Shown one piece after another: positions 23,761-34,759 of a DNA stretch of 64,000 nt (its first letter is position 1; the number at the start of each line of letters is the position of its first letter). Made by a program: the position numbers and the translations under genes. The DNA is taken from positions 211,748 through 275,747 of the forward strand of contig LSRX01000769.1 of NCBI GenBank assembly GCA_001939145.1, in the 5' to 3' direction. The DNA is from Symbiodinium microadriaticum (lineage: Eukaryota > Sar > Dinophyceae > Suessiales > Symbiodiniaceae). A model generated the notes under the pieces. It worked only from the letters and a program-made list of their open reading frames with translations. It had not been told where the DNA came from and did no database searches.

Positions 23761-23980
23761 CACATGTGCAATGCAAAGCATTCCTCAAGGACTAGCTCTC
23801 CGAGGCTGCATCGATTCGCTGCATCGGATAGATCGAGTCCAATAGCTTTCAAGATTCCGGAGGGCGGGGACAGCTATGCCAGGTCCTGAGGCTGCTGCGC
23901 TCTGGATTCGCCAGGCGGGTGAAGTTCAAGCACGAGACCTCTGTCGACTCCAACTCGAAGGGAGCTGACAGGGGCGCCGC

Positions 23981-24975
23981 TCAGCAGCCGACGACGCTTA
24001 TCAGGTCCGTTTTCCCGACCATATCCACAAATGTCTGCTCAAGATGTGCTTCCAGCAGGCCGTCTGGGCTGATTTTGCACCCGTCCTCCAAGGAACCCAG
24101 ACGTCGAGAAAGCTGCGTAAGCCAGCTGCCTACCTGCAGCTGCAGATCTCGTGGTTGACTCAGTGCCCCAAAGCTGGCCTTGACCAGGCTTGGCTGCCGT
24201 AGCCGGCCGAGGCCACAATTGTTCACCTGAAGCTTAGTGACTTGAAGCCGCTGACGCAATTTGCCGGGTGTGTCCAGCCTGCTCCATGATTTTGAGGAAA
24301 GACCTGTCATGGCACTCAGACATCTCAGACGACGACATGTCCAGCGCCATGCCGCACCTCGCTGGAATTGGATAGACAGCGGCACTGACGAGGAAGGCAC
24401 CACCTGACCAAGCCGAGGTCCGAGTCCGAGGTCCCAGCCTTGGAGCGGTCCCGCGGAGTCCGACCCGCTCGCGCCAACCATCGCAGCGCGGACTCCCCTG
24501 CAGCGGCCACCTGAGGCCAGCTGTCAGGCTGAAAGCCCCCAACCAATCCTAACCACACCTCGCCTCCTCCTCTGTCTGGTGCTGACCACGGCTACGGAGC
24601 ACTCCCGCTGAAACCAGGAGAGGCCTTGCACATCGTCCGCAAGAACAATCGGGCTTGAAGTCTTTCGGAATACTCTGGGAAGAGTGCACCAGGTCGGCGA
24701 TAGAAGAGAGCTTTACGGTGTCGAAGACCTGCTGATCGTCAGCGAAGCCCACTGGCTCCGCTGCTTATTCTGCTGCAGCGCATGCACTCCTGCCTCCAGA
24801 AACGTTTCTGAATCCATGTCGCCCAGAACCTGCAGAAAAGCAAATTGTAAGATGGCAAGGGGGTACACTACTTGCCGAGTCCCTGTGCTGCAATGCTGAC
24901 ATTTTTCCAGCTGCATAACACTGCTCGTCGGTGTGAGCAGACATAACATATGTAGAAACTCGCGTTTCACCTGAA
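23981..24975 (-). CDS. unknown protein with a 36-base micro-exon
   Basis: Minus-strand exons in order: 24970 to about 24885 (VKREFLHMLCLLTPTSSVMQ then LEKC); the 36-base exon 24829-24794 (VLGDMDSETFLE); after an intron at 24729-24793 (65 bases, GC...AG|G), 24728 to about 24640 (VFDTVKLSSIADLVHSSQSI then PKDFKPDC). About 24350-24240 gives MSECHDRSFLKIMEQAGHTR. 24235 down to a stop at 23981 gives LQVTKLQVNNCGLGRLRQPS, FGALSQPRDLQLQVGSWLTQ and LEAHLEQTFVDMVGKTDLIS. The protein looks soluble and helical, with no domain recognised. Only the 24729-24793 junction is exact. Length and start are unknown. Confidence 0.52.
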
Positions 24976-25559
24976 GAAGCCACCCTTCTCGAAGGACTGC
25001 AAGAAGACATCGAAGATCAGCATGCCGCATGGACCCCCGTCGTCTCGTTGGCTCCCATATCCCAGGGAAGGTGGAACCCAAAGCCTTCGTGTTTCACCTT
25101 CCCTCATGAGCTGGATGCCTCATAGCAGGGAATGCACCATGCCAAAATCACATGCAGTCGTTGCATCTCAGCCAGCTGTGAAACGCCAGTGCAGGAACGG
25201 CACCTTCCCACACACCCTTTGGTACGTTTTTTTGCTGCAGTTCAACCGTTTGTCCGCGCATAGTTGAAGAATCGAACAGCTGACCATCAGTGGTCCAGCC
25301 ATAGTACTCCACCTGAGCTCAAACACTAGACTCAAGAGTATGTGCAAACTGACAGCTCCAGATTGTACACTATCCAGTCCCCATGGTAGCCTGTGCCCGA
25401 GAGAGCAACCAAGAAGCAGTCACCTTTGTAGCTTCCGCTGCAGTTTCCGTGCCGTTGCCAGGCCTGATGATCTTCGCTGCTAGGCCAGACCTCAGCTGAG
25501 CTCCTCCTGAGGAGCCCGGAGCAACTCTGGAAGGCTGGCCCTGAGCTTCTTAATGCTTC

Positions 25560-26480
25560 TTAGCCAAAGCCTGCAGCTTTTTGCACTCCGAGGATCTTAA
25601 ATAACTCTGCATCCGAAGGCGGAGCGTCAAGGTTTTCTGGGATGGGCGGCGGTGCTTGTCCGCGCTTCAGTCCATAGAGAGTGACATCCACGACGATGTC
25701 TCCTACAGGCACTCGGATGCGGTGACGGGAAGTGCGGCGACTCGCAGAGCCGCATCGGCCACGCCCGGCCTGCTGGGCCACCTTTCCCCGCCGAGCCGAA
25801 GCCGAGGTTGCTGGGGATCCAGAGCCGCGCCGTTTCCCCAACCTCGCAAACGGACGAAGATGGACGAAGGACGAAGCTTCGGAAGCGGAACGGCGGAGGC
25901 CTTCTGCGCCCTACGCAAGTTGGGCGCAAGCTTCTCGCATTCCAAGAAACGTTCATGTTCAGCAATCCTTCGGTCCAGCCACGAATAACTTGGCTCACTG
26001 GAAAGGTCAGGCGCCCCCGTTTTCGGCTTGAGTCAAAGATCCGCCCGTCTAATTCGTAACCTTGTCAGGGGCTAGATGCACAAGCACGCCTCCCATCATC
26101 ATGAAAGCTTGCACTCGCGGCCTGTGAAGTCAACAGAGACCTTGTCAAAAATGTTGGGCTTTGAACACTTCACCGACTCACAGTCCACAGGCTTCAAGAT
26201 CTTGTACTTGAGGCCACTCTTTGTGACCTCCATGAAGAAAATTGGCTCTGTGACAGAACTCGGCAACACCCTCGTAATGAGCAAGCACTTAGCATCTTTC
26301 ACAGCACTCGCCTGCACGTCCGGCGGGGGATTTTTCAAGTCTTTCGGTGCCTCTTCAGCAAAAATTTGACCGTTTGAGAATCGAACTGCGCGACAAGAAC
26401 TCGGATGAGCGGCCTTCTTCTTTTGCTGTTCGCCGAAAGGATCAAAGCCCTCTGCAGAAGCAGCACCTGGTCTCAAAACC
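25560..26480 (-). CDS. FKBP-type peptidyl-prolyl cis-trans isomerase, four exons
   Basis: Catalyses cis-trans isomerisation of prolyl bonds, assisting protein folding. Exon 1 (about 26480-26119) has a non-conserved N-terminal extension, then SGLKYKILKP and DKVSVDFTGR. Exon 2 (26060-25951) reads YELDGRIFDSSRKRG then TFPVSQVIRGWTEGLLNMN. Exon 3 (25842-25770) reads VGETARLWIPSNLGFGSAG. Exon 4 (25702-25560) starts DIVVDVTLYGLKRG and adds a proline-rich tail ending at TAA 25560-25562. Introns: 26061-26118 GC-AG, 25843-25950 GT-AG, 25703-25769 GC-AG, each followed by G. Pocket residues of the FKBP fold are present (IFD, VI, W). The usual Tyr of VHYTG and of AYG is Phe here, and the usual Phe of FDVEL is Val. 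The N-terminus could carry a targeting signal, but the start is not fixed. Confidence 0.93.
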
Positions 26481-26939
26481 TGGGTCCAGCGCAGGGAATC
26501 GCACCGGCAGCTGGTGAACTCCCTGACACATCGGCAAGAACTGATTGCCTGTGTGGCAGAAGTCGTCAGTAGAAAGAGCTCTCTGCGATGTGCATTCGGG
26601 ACTGCCCCACGCAGCAGAAAGCCGATGTCAGAGCCTCGGATTCCAGCAAAGCATGCCTGATCCCTTGTGGCATCCCGGCCGTACTCGTCAAATCAGACGC
26701 ATTGAACTCCGTGAAAGCCAAGCTTCATCTCCAAGACCTTAGCACTTCCGGCTTAGCAGATCGCAGTACAGAACAATGCGGCCACCACCGCGCTCTGAGT
26801 GCTTTGAAATGTCCTGGCTCGATCTTGAGGACATGCGGCCTAGCTACGCAACCAGCAGCAGCAGCCAGAAGAGTCTGCTACCCCGCTGCGCTGCCATGAA
26901 AGCAGCTGACAAGTTAATCGCAACACTTCTGTACCTGCT

Positions 26940-27560
26940 ACTTCTGCCAGCCACTCGACGAAGTTGAGAACAGCACGTTAAATTGGGCAGTCATGGCTCG
27001 TAAGCTTGCTTTCTTTGTGTTGCCGCATGTCCCCGGCATACCCCAGCTGATAACACCCGCTTTCCATAAGCCGTAGCACAAACTGCGTAGCAAGGACACA
27101 GCCACACTGCCCGCAAGGTACCTTTCCCAGTACTGCAGGATGACTGGTCTGATCCTCAGCGTCCAGGAGTCCCTGCCTGAACCAGGCAACTTCAAGCCCA
27201 GGGAGTTGATACCAGAGTGAGCGCCTCAAGCAGGAGTCCCCGTACTGGATGATGTCTGTAAGCCTGCTCACATCCTGCACAGGGCAGATGCGTGCAGTAA
27301 GCATCTTCATGAGCTTCAGCATCACCCGGCAAGAAGTTGCCTTCAGCTTTTCCAAAGTCCGGACGAGCCGAGTCAATCCTCCAACCTGCGCTGTGCCATC
27401 CATTGCGTATGGTGCTGATGCTTGCACGGCAGAGCCCAATAGGCATGCAGACAACGTCCTGTCCGACCATTGCAGTGAGCTTTGTCAGATCCTCAACAAA
27501 GGCTTGAAAGAACTTGAAAGATCAGACGCCACTTCACAAGATCGGGGCCTGGAACTGTCC
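26940..27560 (-). CDS. unknown protein, minus strand
   Basis: The minus strand reads FFQAFVEDLTKLTAMVGQDV near 27510-27450, then in a shifted frame ASAPYAMDGTAQVGGLTRLV, RTLEKLKATSCRVMLKLMKM and CPVQDVSRLTDIIQYGDSCL, followed by VPCGQCGCVLATQFVLRLME. The second frame is open for about 155 codons to a stop near 26978. A CGQCGC cluster might bind zinc. Introns are likely but not fixed. No family was recognised. Confidence 0.45.
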
Positions 27561-28479
27561 ACCTCCACTCCGCAATGCGTCCAGAAAATCGCAGACCTGC
27601 AATCGCGCAGATATCTAAAGTTCTCAACCTCTTCACTTTCAGATGCGTGCCGACGCCTGGGATAGCTGTACAGACCCAAGCGCCTTCAAGACATGCGGTA
27701 CCTGGAGGAAGCACGAAGCTTTCAGCCCTGACTGTATCCGTTAACGCTGCCGCGTGTTCGGCTCTGCCGTGCCGCTTTTCTGGTGCTTGAGCGCTCCGAC
27801 ACGGTCCAAGTCACTGCTAGACTTGTCGGCACCGTTCGGCACTGCAAGACTACACGTCACATCTGCGAAACTTCACCGAACTTCCACACGCTCCTATTCG
27901 CTGCTCTATGGGTGGGCTGATCGGTGGTGAGAAGCTCAGCATGCTCGAGTCTCCTGTCCTGTCGCTCTTTCGCTCACGATGAGCCTGCGGCCCTGTCGCC
28001 CGTCGCTGTTCGACGCGGTTGTCTGATGCATCGCGGCGTCTGCACATCATGATCTTCTTCTCGGATCTCTCGAAACGAACTTCATGAACTTGCCCGAAAG
28101 CTGCACACACGGTCAGCTTCCACTCATGTTCGTCTTCGCATCAATCCTGCAGGAAAAGCGCAGGATACATCGACATCTACGCTACGCAGATTGCAAGTCC
28201 ACAAGCCAGGCCTGGATGTCCAGGCCTGACAGAAGTGGACATCGATCAGCATCCATTCACTCTCAGCAGCAAATGCCGGCAAGGGACCGCGTGGGTTGTT
28301 GCTGCATCCAATGCCGCAGATCGTCTTCCAGCTCCATGATCTGCAAGCAGGCAAACGAAAAAAAAAACAAATGCTGGGCGGATGCGCGGGTGGCTGGGTG
28401 GGCAGCTGTCACAGAGTGTCGATGACAGATACCGAACTAAAGGAGGGAAGCATAGATACAAGATTCGAAAATGTTCGAA

Positions 28480-28695
28480 ACACATGTGTGCGTGCGTGCC
28501 GGTGCTTGCGTACCAGTGCGTGCGCTCTTTGCCAGTGCATGCGTGCCAGTAGTGCGTGCGTGCAGTAGTGCGTGCGTGCAGTATAGTGCGTGTGCGCCAG
28601 TGCGTGCGTGCCAGTATAGTGCGTGTGCGCCAACGCGTGCGTGCCAGTGTTTGCGTGCCAGTGTGTGCGTGCCAGTGCGTGCGTGCGAGTGCTTG
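28480..28695. repeat. GTGCGTGC minisatellite
   Basis: About 215 bases of imperfect tandem units of 16-20 bases built on GTGCGTGCGTGCCAGT, with variants carrying TATA or CAA insertions. The frames through it give repetitive Cys/Val or His/Ala/Arg peptides and are not genes. Confidence 0.9.
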
Positions 28696-28821
28696 GAGGG
28701 GCGCTGGTGTGCTAGCAAGTAAGTGTGCAGGTTGTTAGCTATGTTGACCTTAGATTGGTTAGCTATGTGCACTTGTATCAAAAAGATATTGATCTAAGTT
28801 GCATGAAGCAGCATGGAAAAC

Positions 28822-29050
28822 ATGTGGGTGTGGGTGTGGGTGTGGGTGTGGGTGTGGTGTGTGGTGTGTTGTTTGTCGTCTATCAGTACCTCTGTCCATC
28901 TGTCTGCAGGTCGGTGGGTGTGGGTGTGGGTGTGGGTGTGGGTGTGGGTGTGGGTGTGGGTGTGGGTGTGGGTGTGGGTGTGGGTGTGGTGTGTGGTGTG
29001 TTGTTTGTCGTCTATCAGTACCTCTGTCCATCTGTCTGCAGGTCGGTCGG
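28822..29050. repeat. two GGGTGT hexanucleotide arrays with a 66-base duplicated flank
   Basis: GGGTGT units run at about 28824-28855 and again at 28914-28988. Each array is followed by the same 66-base segment (28850-28915 and 28982-29047, identical as read), so the period is 132 bases, equal to 22 hexamers. This points to duplication by unequal exchange or slippage. The Gly/Val and His/Pro frames across it are artefacts of the repeat. Confidence 0.93.
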
Positions 29051-29420
29051 TCTGTCTGTTTGTCGCTGTCTGTCTGTGCAGAAACTCCACAACAATAGCA
29101 CCTTCTTCTCGAGTCGCATCATGGAGCGTTCGTTTGCAGCATCATTCTGCTTCTTCAGTCCTCACGTCAGAACACAATTCATAACGGACCAAGCTTCGAT
29201 AAACTGCTGATCACCACAACTTCTCAGAGTCACAGGCCTTCGAGGAAGTCGTTTTCTACAATGTAAGGTTCTCCGCCATATGCTGGAGAATGGCTTAGCC
29301 TGGAGATATAGGCCAACCCATGGGAGCACTGGTGCAACACTGCCACTATCAGTCTCAATGGATACGCCTTTCATCGCCTTTCGAAGCAGTATGTGCAAAC
29401 GTCGCATTACTTCCTTTGCT

Positions 29421-32400
29421 CTATGTTGCCAAGCATACAAACAGCTTCCGTGCGACCTTGGATCCAAGTGGCAGCTTCTTCAAATCATTGAGATCGTTGC
29501 TTGAGATCCCAGCTGCATCGCAAAGTTCGGCCTCCTGGTCTTCGTCGCTCAGAATCCTGTCGAACTCCGATGCATAGATCTTGCCCTGCTCCCGCTTGTC
29601 CATGTCGTTGAACAGCTCGGATCTCAGATTACAATCGCTTGCGATCCACGATCAGAAAGATGAAACTCCGCAAAAGAAGGCCCGGGAAACTTTGAGCACA
29701 CAGGTTTGCAAGCAGATGATTCGAAAGGCCAGAACTACATGGCCAGAAGCGACAATTCGACGGGACTGGTTTCAGCGATGGGCACTGCACCCTCACTTCA
29801 GAAATTATACGGCTCTCTGTGCGGGCAGGGAGCAACTTCACAACAGATCTCTCGGTCTTGTCCTTGTTTTCTGCCTCCTCTTGTTCTCTTCGTCTATCTT
29901 CCACGGTGGTGATCATGTTCTCGCTCACCACCGCTGTGAAGATGGCCAAAATGGCCCAGTTTGAGAGAATCATGAAGAGTGCGCATGCAAGCTGCGTCGC
30001 TGGGATCGTATCCAATATCTCTTGGACAGAATCGAAATTCCCATTCATGACTAGGAAGAGAATGAACATGGATTCGTAGATTCCTGAAAATGTCCCCTTC
30101 AAGTTTGCAGGTGGCCCAGTGTCTGGGAACATCAGCCTCAAAGAGATGTCTGAGACACGATCACACTGAAGCACGCCAAAATACGATGCTGACAGTCCGA
30201 CAATGTCTCATGCAGCCAGGAACCCCTTCTCGATCAGCAAGACAGCCAGTATTGCGCAGACATAGAGGAGGAGGACTGTGAGCACCAGCACCCAAAACAT
30301 GCCTTGCATTGCATATGCAACGCCTCAGCTGGCGGGGCTGTGGGAACAGGAGGCAACACGAACAACTGAAATTGTGACCAAGTCTCCAAGCACCAGATTG
30401 TACAAAGGGGGCAGGCTGTGGATCAAGCGCGCCAGTCGAAGGATACGGAAAAGTCTGGCCATACGAAGGAGCAGAATGATGTTTCCCTTAGGTTGATGCA
30501 CAGTGGAAGAGACCGGCATCGTAGCCTGCGAACATCCAGCCGCTTGTAAATATACGGATATACTGTAATCTATGCCCCCTTTCAGTTTGAAAAAATATGT
30601 CAATCTGAGACCTGATCGAGAGGTCAGCGAAAGTCGTCGCGAACTCGCTAACCATCAACTTCTCAGCATCCGGCCATATCTTGCGACCCGTCAACCTGAC
30701 TGTCAACTTGAGGCTCGTCGCCTTGCAGGTTTGCCCCTTGGCCCATGTCAGTCGACAACTCGCGGCCCTGCGGCCTGCGGCCCAGTGCAAGTCTAAAGCC
30801 CAACGTGCCTGTCACAGCAGATGCGAAGCTGAAGATGGGGAGCATCCACTGGTCTACCACAGCAGCCTCAGCACAGCAAAGCATGTGCCTCACTGCAATG
30901 TAGCAGACATTCAGCAATGTTCAGCATGAAGCTACACGATTGCAGTTGAAGCCGGGAAGCGACGACAATGATTGTGTCCAGAAGGTTCCACGGTATTTCG
31001 CTGCAATCCGTGCAGAATCGCCACTTGTGCAACTTCACGCGGACGAGCAGCTCGAAAAGGAAGACAACAAGCAGCGCTTCTTCGAGACAGTTCCAAAGAA
31101 AAAAGTCGGGCCAGTCAGTTTGGACTCCCAGCAGCAAGCTGTTCACCAAGATGGCCCCTAATATGAAGCCTGCAGGGCCGCAGGGCTCGAATCAGAAGCC
31201 CGAGGGTTGTTCTCGTTTCAACTCTTTCTTTCTTTCTGCAGGGCTTAGGTGTCAGCGTTGCCGACCCTCAGGCCTTTGGCCCGCCCCACCACCAATTGCT
31301 TTATTGAGTGGTGGGCTTTGGGGTCCCTCAGACCGTTGAACTGAAAACAGAGTGTGCTGTGTCCCCCATGTTGAAAGCCCCCTTGTTCTTAGAACACCTA
31401 ACACCCCAACGAGCCTCCCGGCCTCATCGCCGCGCCCCTATGGCACCATTATGGGGGCCTGTAACATGCGGAGGAGCCTTCATGCACCCCCATGGTTGGT
31501 GGACTTATTGTCCTCCTTGTTGAGGCCGAGGACCAGTAAAAAAAAAAACAAGCGTTTCAACTCTCTCTCTCTCTCTCTCTCTAGCTCTGTGCCTTGAAAA
31601 CCATCTTCTTCTACCCATTCCAGATCCGATTTCAGAAATGCGCGCACAACTTTCACGAGTCGGATCAAGCGCAGTAGCCGCAAGATTCGAACTGCGCTTA
31701 TAAAGAAGGAGCTGGTCTGATACATAGCGGCCAGGATCCACTGGTCATAAATACCAGCCTCGGGCATAAGCGCTGGCTAGAAACCGAAAAGTCTCATGAC
31801 CTACGGTGGCTCTGTCACCGAATTGTGCCAAATGACCAGCACGATGAACAGGTCCAACCAGTTCCACCAGACCTGACGAAGCTGATCTCGTGCAACGGTG
31901 GGTCACCAGATCTTGAACTATCACGACTTGACGTCAGCGAGTCCACTACACAGCCGGCCCTAAACTGTATGCAGTGAAAGAGGGGTTGAGAGAAAGACAG
32001 ACAGACACTTCTCGCGGGAACCTATCTCTGAGGCCTGGCAAGCACTACAGTACTGTACAATGGTCTATCAATCACACTACACTGCTGCTACTCTTCCCTC
32101 GGCCGCTGCATTTCATAGAATGCTGACATTCTGAAATCTCGAGCGTGGCGCATGCATGCTAGACTGCTAGCGTTCAATTTGGACCGTCCGACGACCCTGC
32201 CAAAAGACGGAGTAAGGCACCACTACCGCACTGTCTTTAAATGAACATGTCTTATTCGGGCAAGTGTTGCGCATGACCGAAGACCCCTCTCACTTGCGAT
32301 GCCAAGACTCCTCCCGGCATGGTCCTGGGTGGGTGTCACACTCCAAAGTCGATTGGACATGCAATGCCTAGCATCCATTCTGCGACATGTGGCGGCCGTC

Positions 32401-33790
32401 CTAGAAGCAGATCTTTCTGCAAGAGAAGACCCCTCAGCACCAACTCCACGATGTAGAAGATCAGGAAAGCCTGGAAACAGACACTTCCTTGCTACTGCTG
32501 AGGTTTGCAGAGAGCAGGGTTGCTGGCCTGGTCAACCCAGAAGAAAAGGTCCTTGTACCTCGGAAAAGCACACGAACCCGATGCGCCGTAACAATATGTA
32601 AGAACCGTGACGGAGCCCGAGAAGCATTTCCCTCTTGGGGCCAGGGTTTCGGGATTTGCACGGTCTTAATCAAGCACTGCTAGGTCCAAGCGACCGTTCA
32701 TCCGTCATCTCCTTGACCAAAACTGCGACATTGAGGACAACGACTGCGGTGGAGACCACTGTGAAGACGTTTCCCTCCACATATCGGAGGCACCTGCAAG
32801 AAGCTTGGACAAGATTGAATATCGTCTGAAACCTTGCTACAGCGGCTTCTCTGGGTCAGCTCGTGTTTACTCATCTCGCCTAGGCCCGTGAAATGACCGA
32901 GCTTGTTCTTGACCAAGCTCGAGTCGATCCAGCTTTCGCAGCTCGTCCTCAAGCTTCTCCTGTCTGAAGGAGCGCTGTCACGCAACATGCCGCACCCATT
33001 CAAAGTACAAGTTCCTGTACATCATAGTCTCCAGCATCATCCCGGCGACATGTGAAATCCCGTTTTCATACACAGAGACAGCGTAAGGAGGGCTCTCTGA
33101 CAGCACGGTGGCTGAAGATGGTTCAATCACATTTGTTTGTTGTTCGGTTTAGATTCGGCAAGCACACACAGCAGCGAAGGACCTTCAGAAATCCATTGGT
33201 GAGGACTTGAAACATTGCCAGATCGGAATTCCAGCTAAAAACTTACCGCCGGGGTCCCAGGGTCTGTCTCCAAGAACGTTTTTGGTCTCACAGGAACTGA
33301 ACCGATACCTCCAGCAGTCTCGGCCTCTCGGCAGCCTAAAATCGACGTCAAGCAAAGCACGATCGGTTCTCTTCTTAGCTTGCAGCGACCAGAACCTCAA
33401 TGATGCCGAAGCATTGTCCGCCTGCAGCTCTTGGATGTCTTTCTCCAGACGGCCCTTTCGCATCTGATACTTCTCTTCGATGCGCTCCAAGTGCTCGCGC
33501 TCCTCTGCCTCGAATGACCAACAACGAAGAATCAGGGCACAACACTCCGGTGATGCTTCACGTTAGCAGATTTGAAGGCTTTGGCTTGCTTTTGCATACC
33601 CTTCAAGCGGTGCTGCGAGGGTGTAAAGCAAATTCGACGCATCTCCTCCCGCGCTCAAAGATTACATGGAACCTCCCCAACGCAGAAACAGCGATGCTCC
33701 ATTCAGATCCAGAAAATTTCTCGACTCGCAATCGCAGACGGCAAACCTCTTCTTGTTTATACTTCTTTTTGAGGCTTCTCAAGTCCTGCA
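29421..33790 (-). CDS. voltage-gated cation channel with extra N-terminal voltage sensor, at least 15 exons
   Basis: Membrane ion channel. Cytosolic coiled coil: exons 33785-33726 (DLRSLKKKYKQEEVC), 33508-33422 (EREHLERIEEKYQMRKGRLE), about 33110-33015 and 32963-32898 (QEKLEDELRKLDRLELGQEQ). First sensor: S1 from 32793 (VFTVVSTAVVVLNVAVLVKE), S2 at 32528 and 32470 (FFWVDQ|AFLIFYIVELVLR), S3 near 31880-31837 (WWNWLDLFIVL), S4 in 31758-31593 (VRILRLLRLIRLVKVVRAF). Second domain: S1-S3 in 31169-30961 (FILGAILVNSLLLG, LVVFLFELLVR, LLDTIIVV), then exon 30866, S4 to 30387 (LLRMARLFRILRLARLIHSL), S5 from 30323 (MFWVLVLTVLLLYVCAILAV), and pore plus S6 near 30150-29930 (MFILFLVMNGNFD, LSNWAILAIFTAVVSENM). 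The tail near 29620 has DKREQGKIYASE, with EF-hand spacing. Exact introns: GC 32471-32527, 31170-31592, 30867-30960; GA 32964-33014, 30324-30386; GT 32794-32897, 31759-31836. Ion selectivity unknown. Confidence 0.9.
31170..31592 (-). other. 423-base GC-AG intron of the channel gene
   Basis: This intron joins CAA|G (end of first S4 exon, ...EEDGFQ) to GC TTC ATA (start of next S1, GFILGAILVN). It holds a CT/GA dinucleotide run (about 31558-31582), a poly-A/T run and a small inverted repeat around CCACCAC...GTGGTGG (31285-31315). I read all minus-strand frames through it. None encodes a hydrophobic S5, pore or S6 segment. That is the basis for saying the first sensor has no pore of its own. Confidence 0.75.
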
Positions 33791-33799
33791 GAGCATGGC

Positions 33800-34430
33800 A
33801 AACGTCACAGAGCAGAAACCCCAGCCTCCCACCCGCAAGTAGGCTGCACTGCTCGGTAGTCCGATACTCCTGCACCTTCTGTCGAGAACGGTCATTCCCA
33901 TCAGAGTCGCCATCCAGGGAATCAGAATCACTATCTGGAAAGCCTGGGCACACTGCCGGAACGTATCACAAGCCAAGTGGGCAGGAGGAGGGGATCGCGA
34001 CGGATTCAAGCCCGGGTAGTGAGAAGAAGAAACAACCCCGCTCTCGTCGACAAGGCTTGATTCGTGGATGCACGACGTGCTCAGCAAGAGTCCAAGAACT
34101 GCCGTGGAAAGCTTACTGGTCGAGGATCACAGCGTGCTGCCACTGGCCCTTTCCAGATCAGAATTTCGAGAGTTTCCACACCCACACCTGTGGTAGTTCC
34201 TGACACAGTTGTGCGAGACGGCCGCAGGCATCCGCAGGCTACAAAAGCTGGTCAGGCAGTCCTGGAGTCTCGAGACGAGGTCTCTGATTCGGAATCAGAT
34301 CGACAGCTCATGGCGACTACAGCCGAATTGAGCGGCTGGCGGCGCGGCTCTGTCAGCGTTGCCAGTTTTATATCGCATAGAACACAGCTCAACAAAGAAG
34401 AAAAGCCTTCAACCAGTCTACTTGGCTAAT
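33800..34430 (-). CDS. possible 5' exons of the channel gene
   Basis: Upstream of the coiled-coil exons the minus strand has an acidic exon near 33945-33870 (DSDSDSLDGDSDGNDRSRQK). Near 34311-34260 an ATG frame reads MSCRSDSESETSSRDSR. Both are acidic/serine-rich like disordered channel N-termini, and either could be the start. No splice junction could be fixed, so these may belong to another gene. Confidence 0.3.
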
Positions 34431-34759
34431 GCTTGCTCGCCGCTGTGACCTGCATCAGAGCCATACGTGCTGCTGGCACTGCCATCGACACAGAAACACG
34501 ACAACAGCGGCCGACGGCTTGAGGCATCGGACCCCACCGGCGTCGGCGACAACATTCAGCAGCTGAGAGACAGGAATCCTCACGCAATGCTACGTGGCTA
34601 AATGTACAGCTGCCGTGACTGGGTGGGACCCTTGGTCTGGACCTGGGAAGGGGACCCGCTGCGCACCCGTGCATGCCTGTAAACAATAGTCTATGCCGGA
34701 CCTACAGGAGCCGGAAACCAACCCAAGAAAATCTGAACGACAACCGCCGCAAGCCCGAA

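Noticed and set aside
28480..28695. CRISPR-like array of short repeats
   Set aside because: The units are contiguous and imperfect with no unique spacers of constant length. It is a minisatellite in a eukaryotic genome.
28725..29210. Frames on both strands with Gly-Val, Cys-Gly or His-Pro repeats
   Set aside because: All are translations of the GGGTGT hexanucleotide arrays and their duplicated flank.
31285..31315. Small inverted repeat CCACCAC...GTGGTGG as a possible terminator or mobile-element end
   Set aside because: It sits inside the 31170-31592 channel intron, is very short, and has no target duplication around it.
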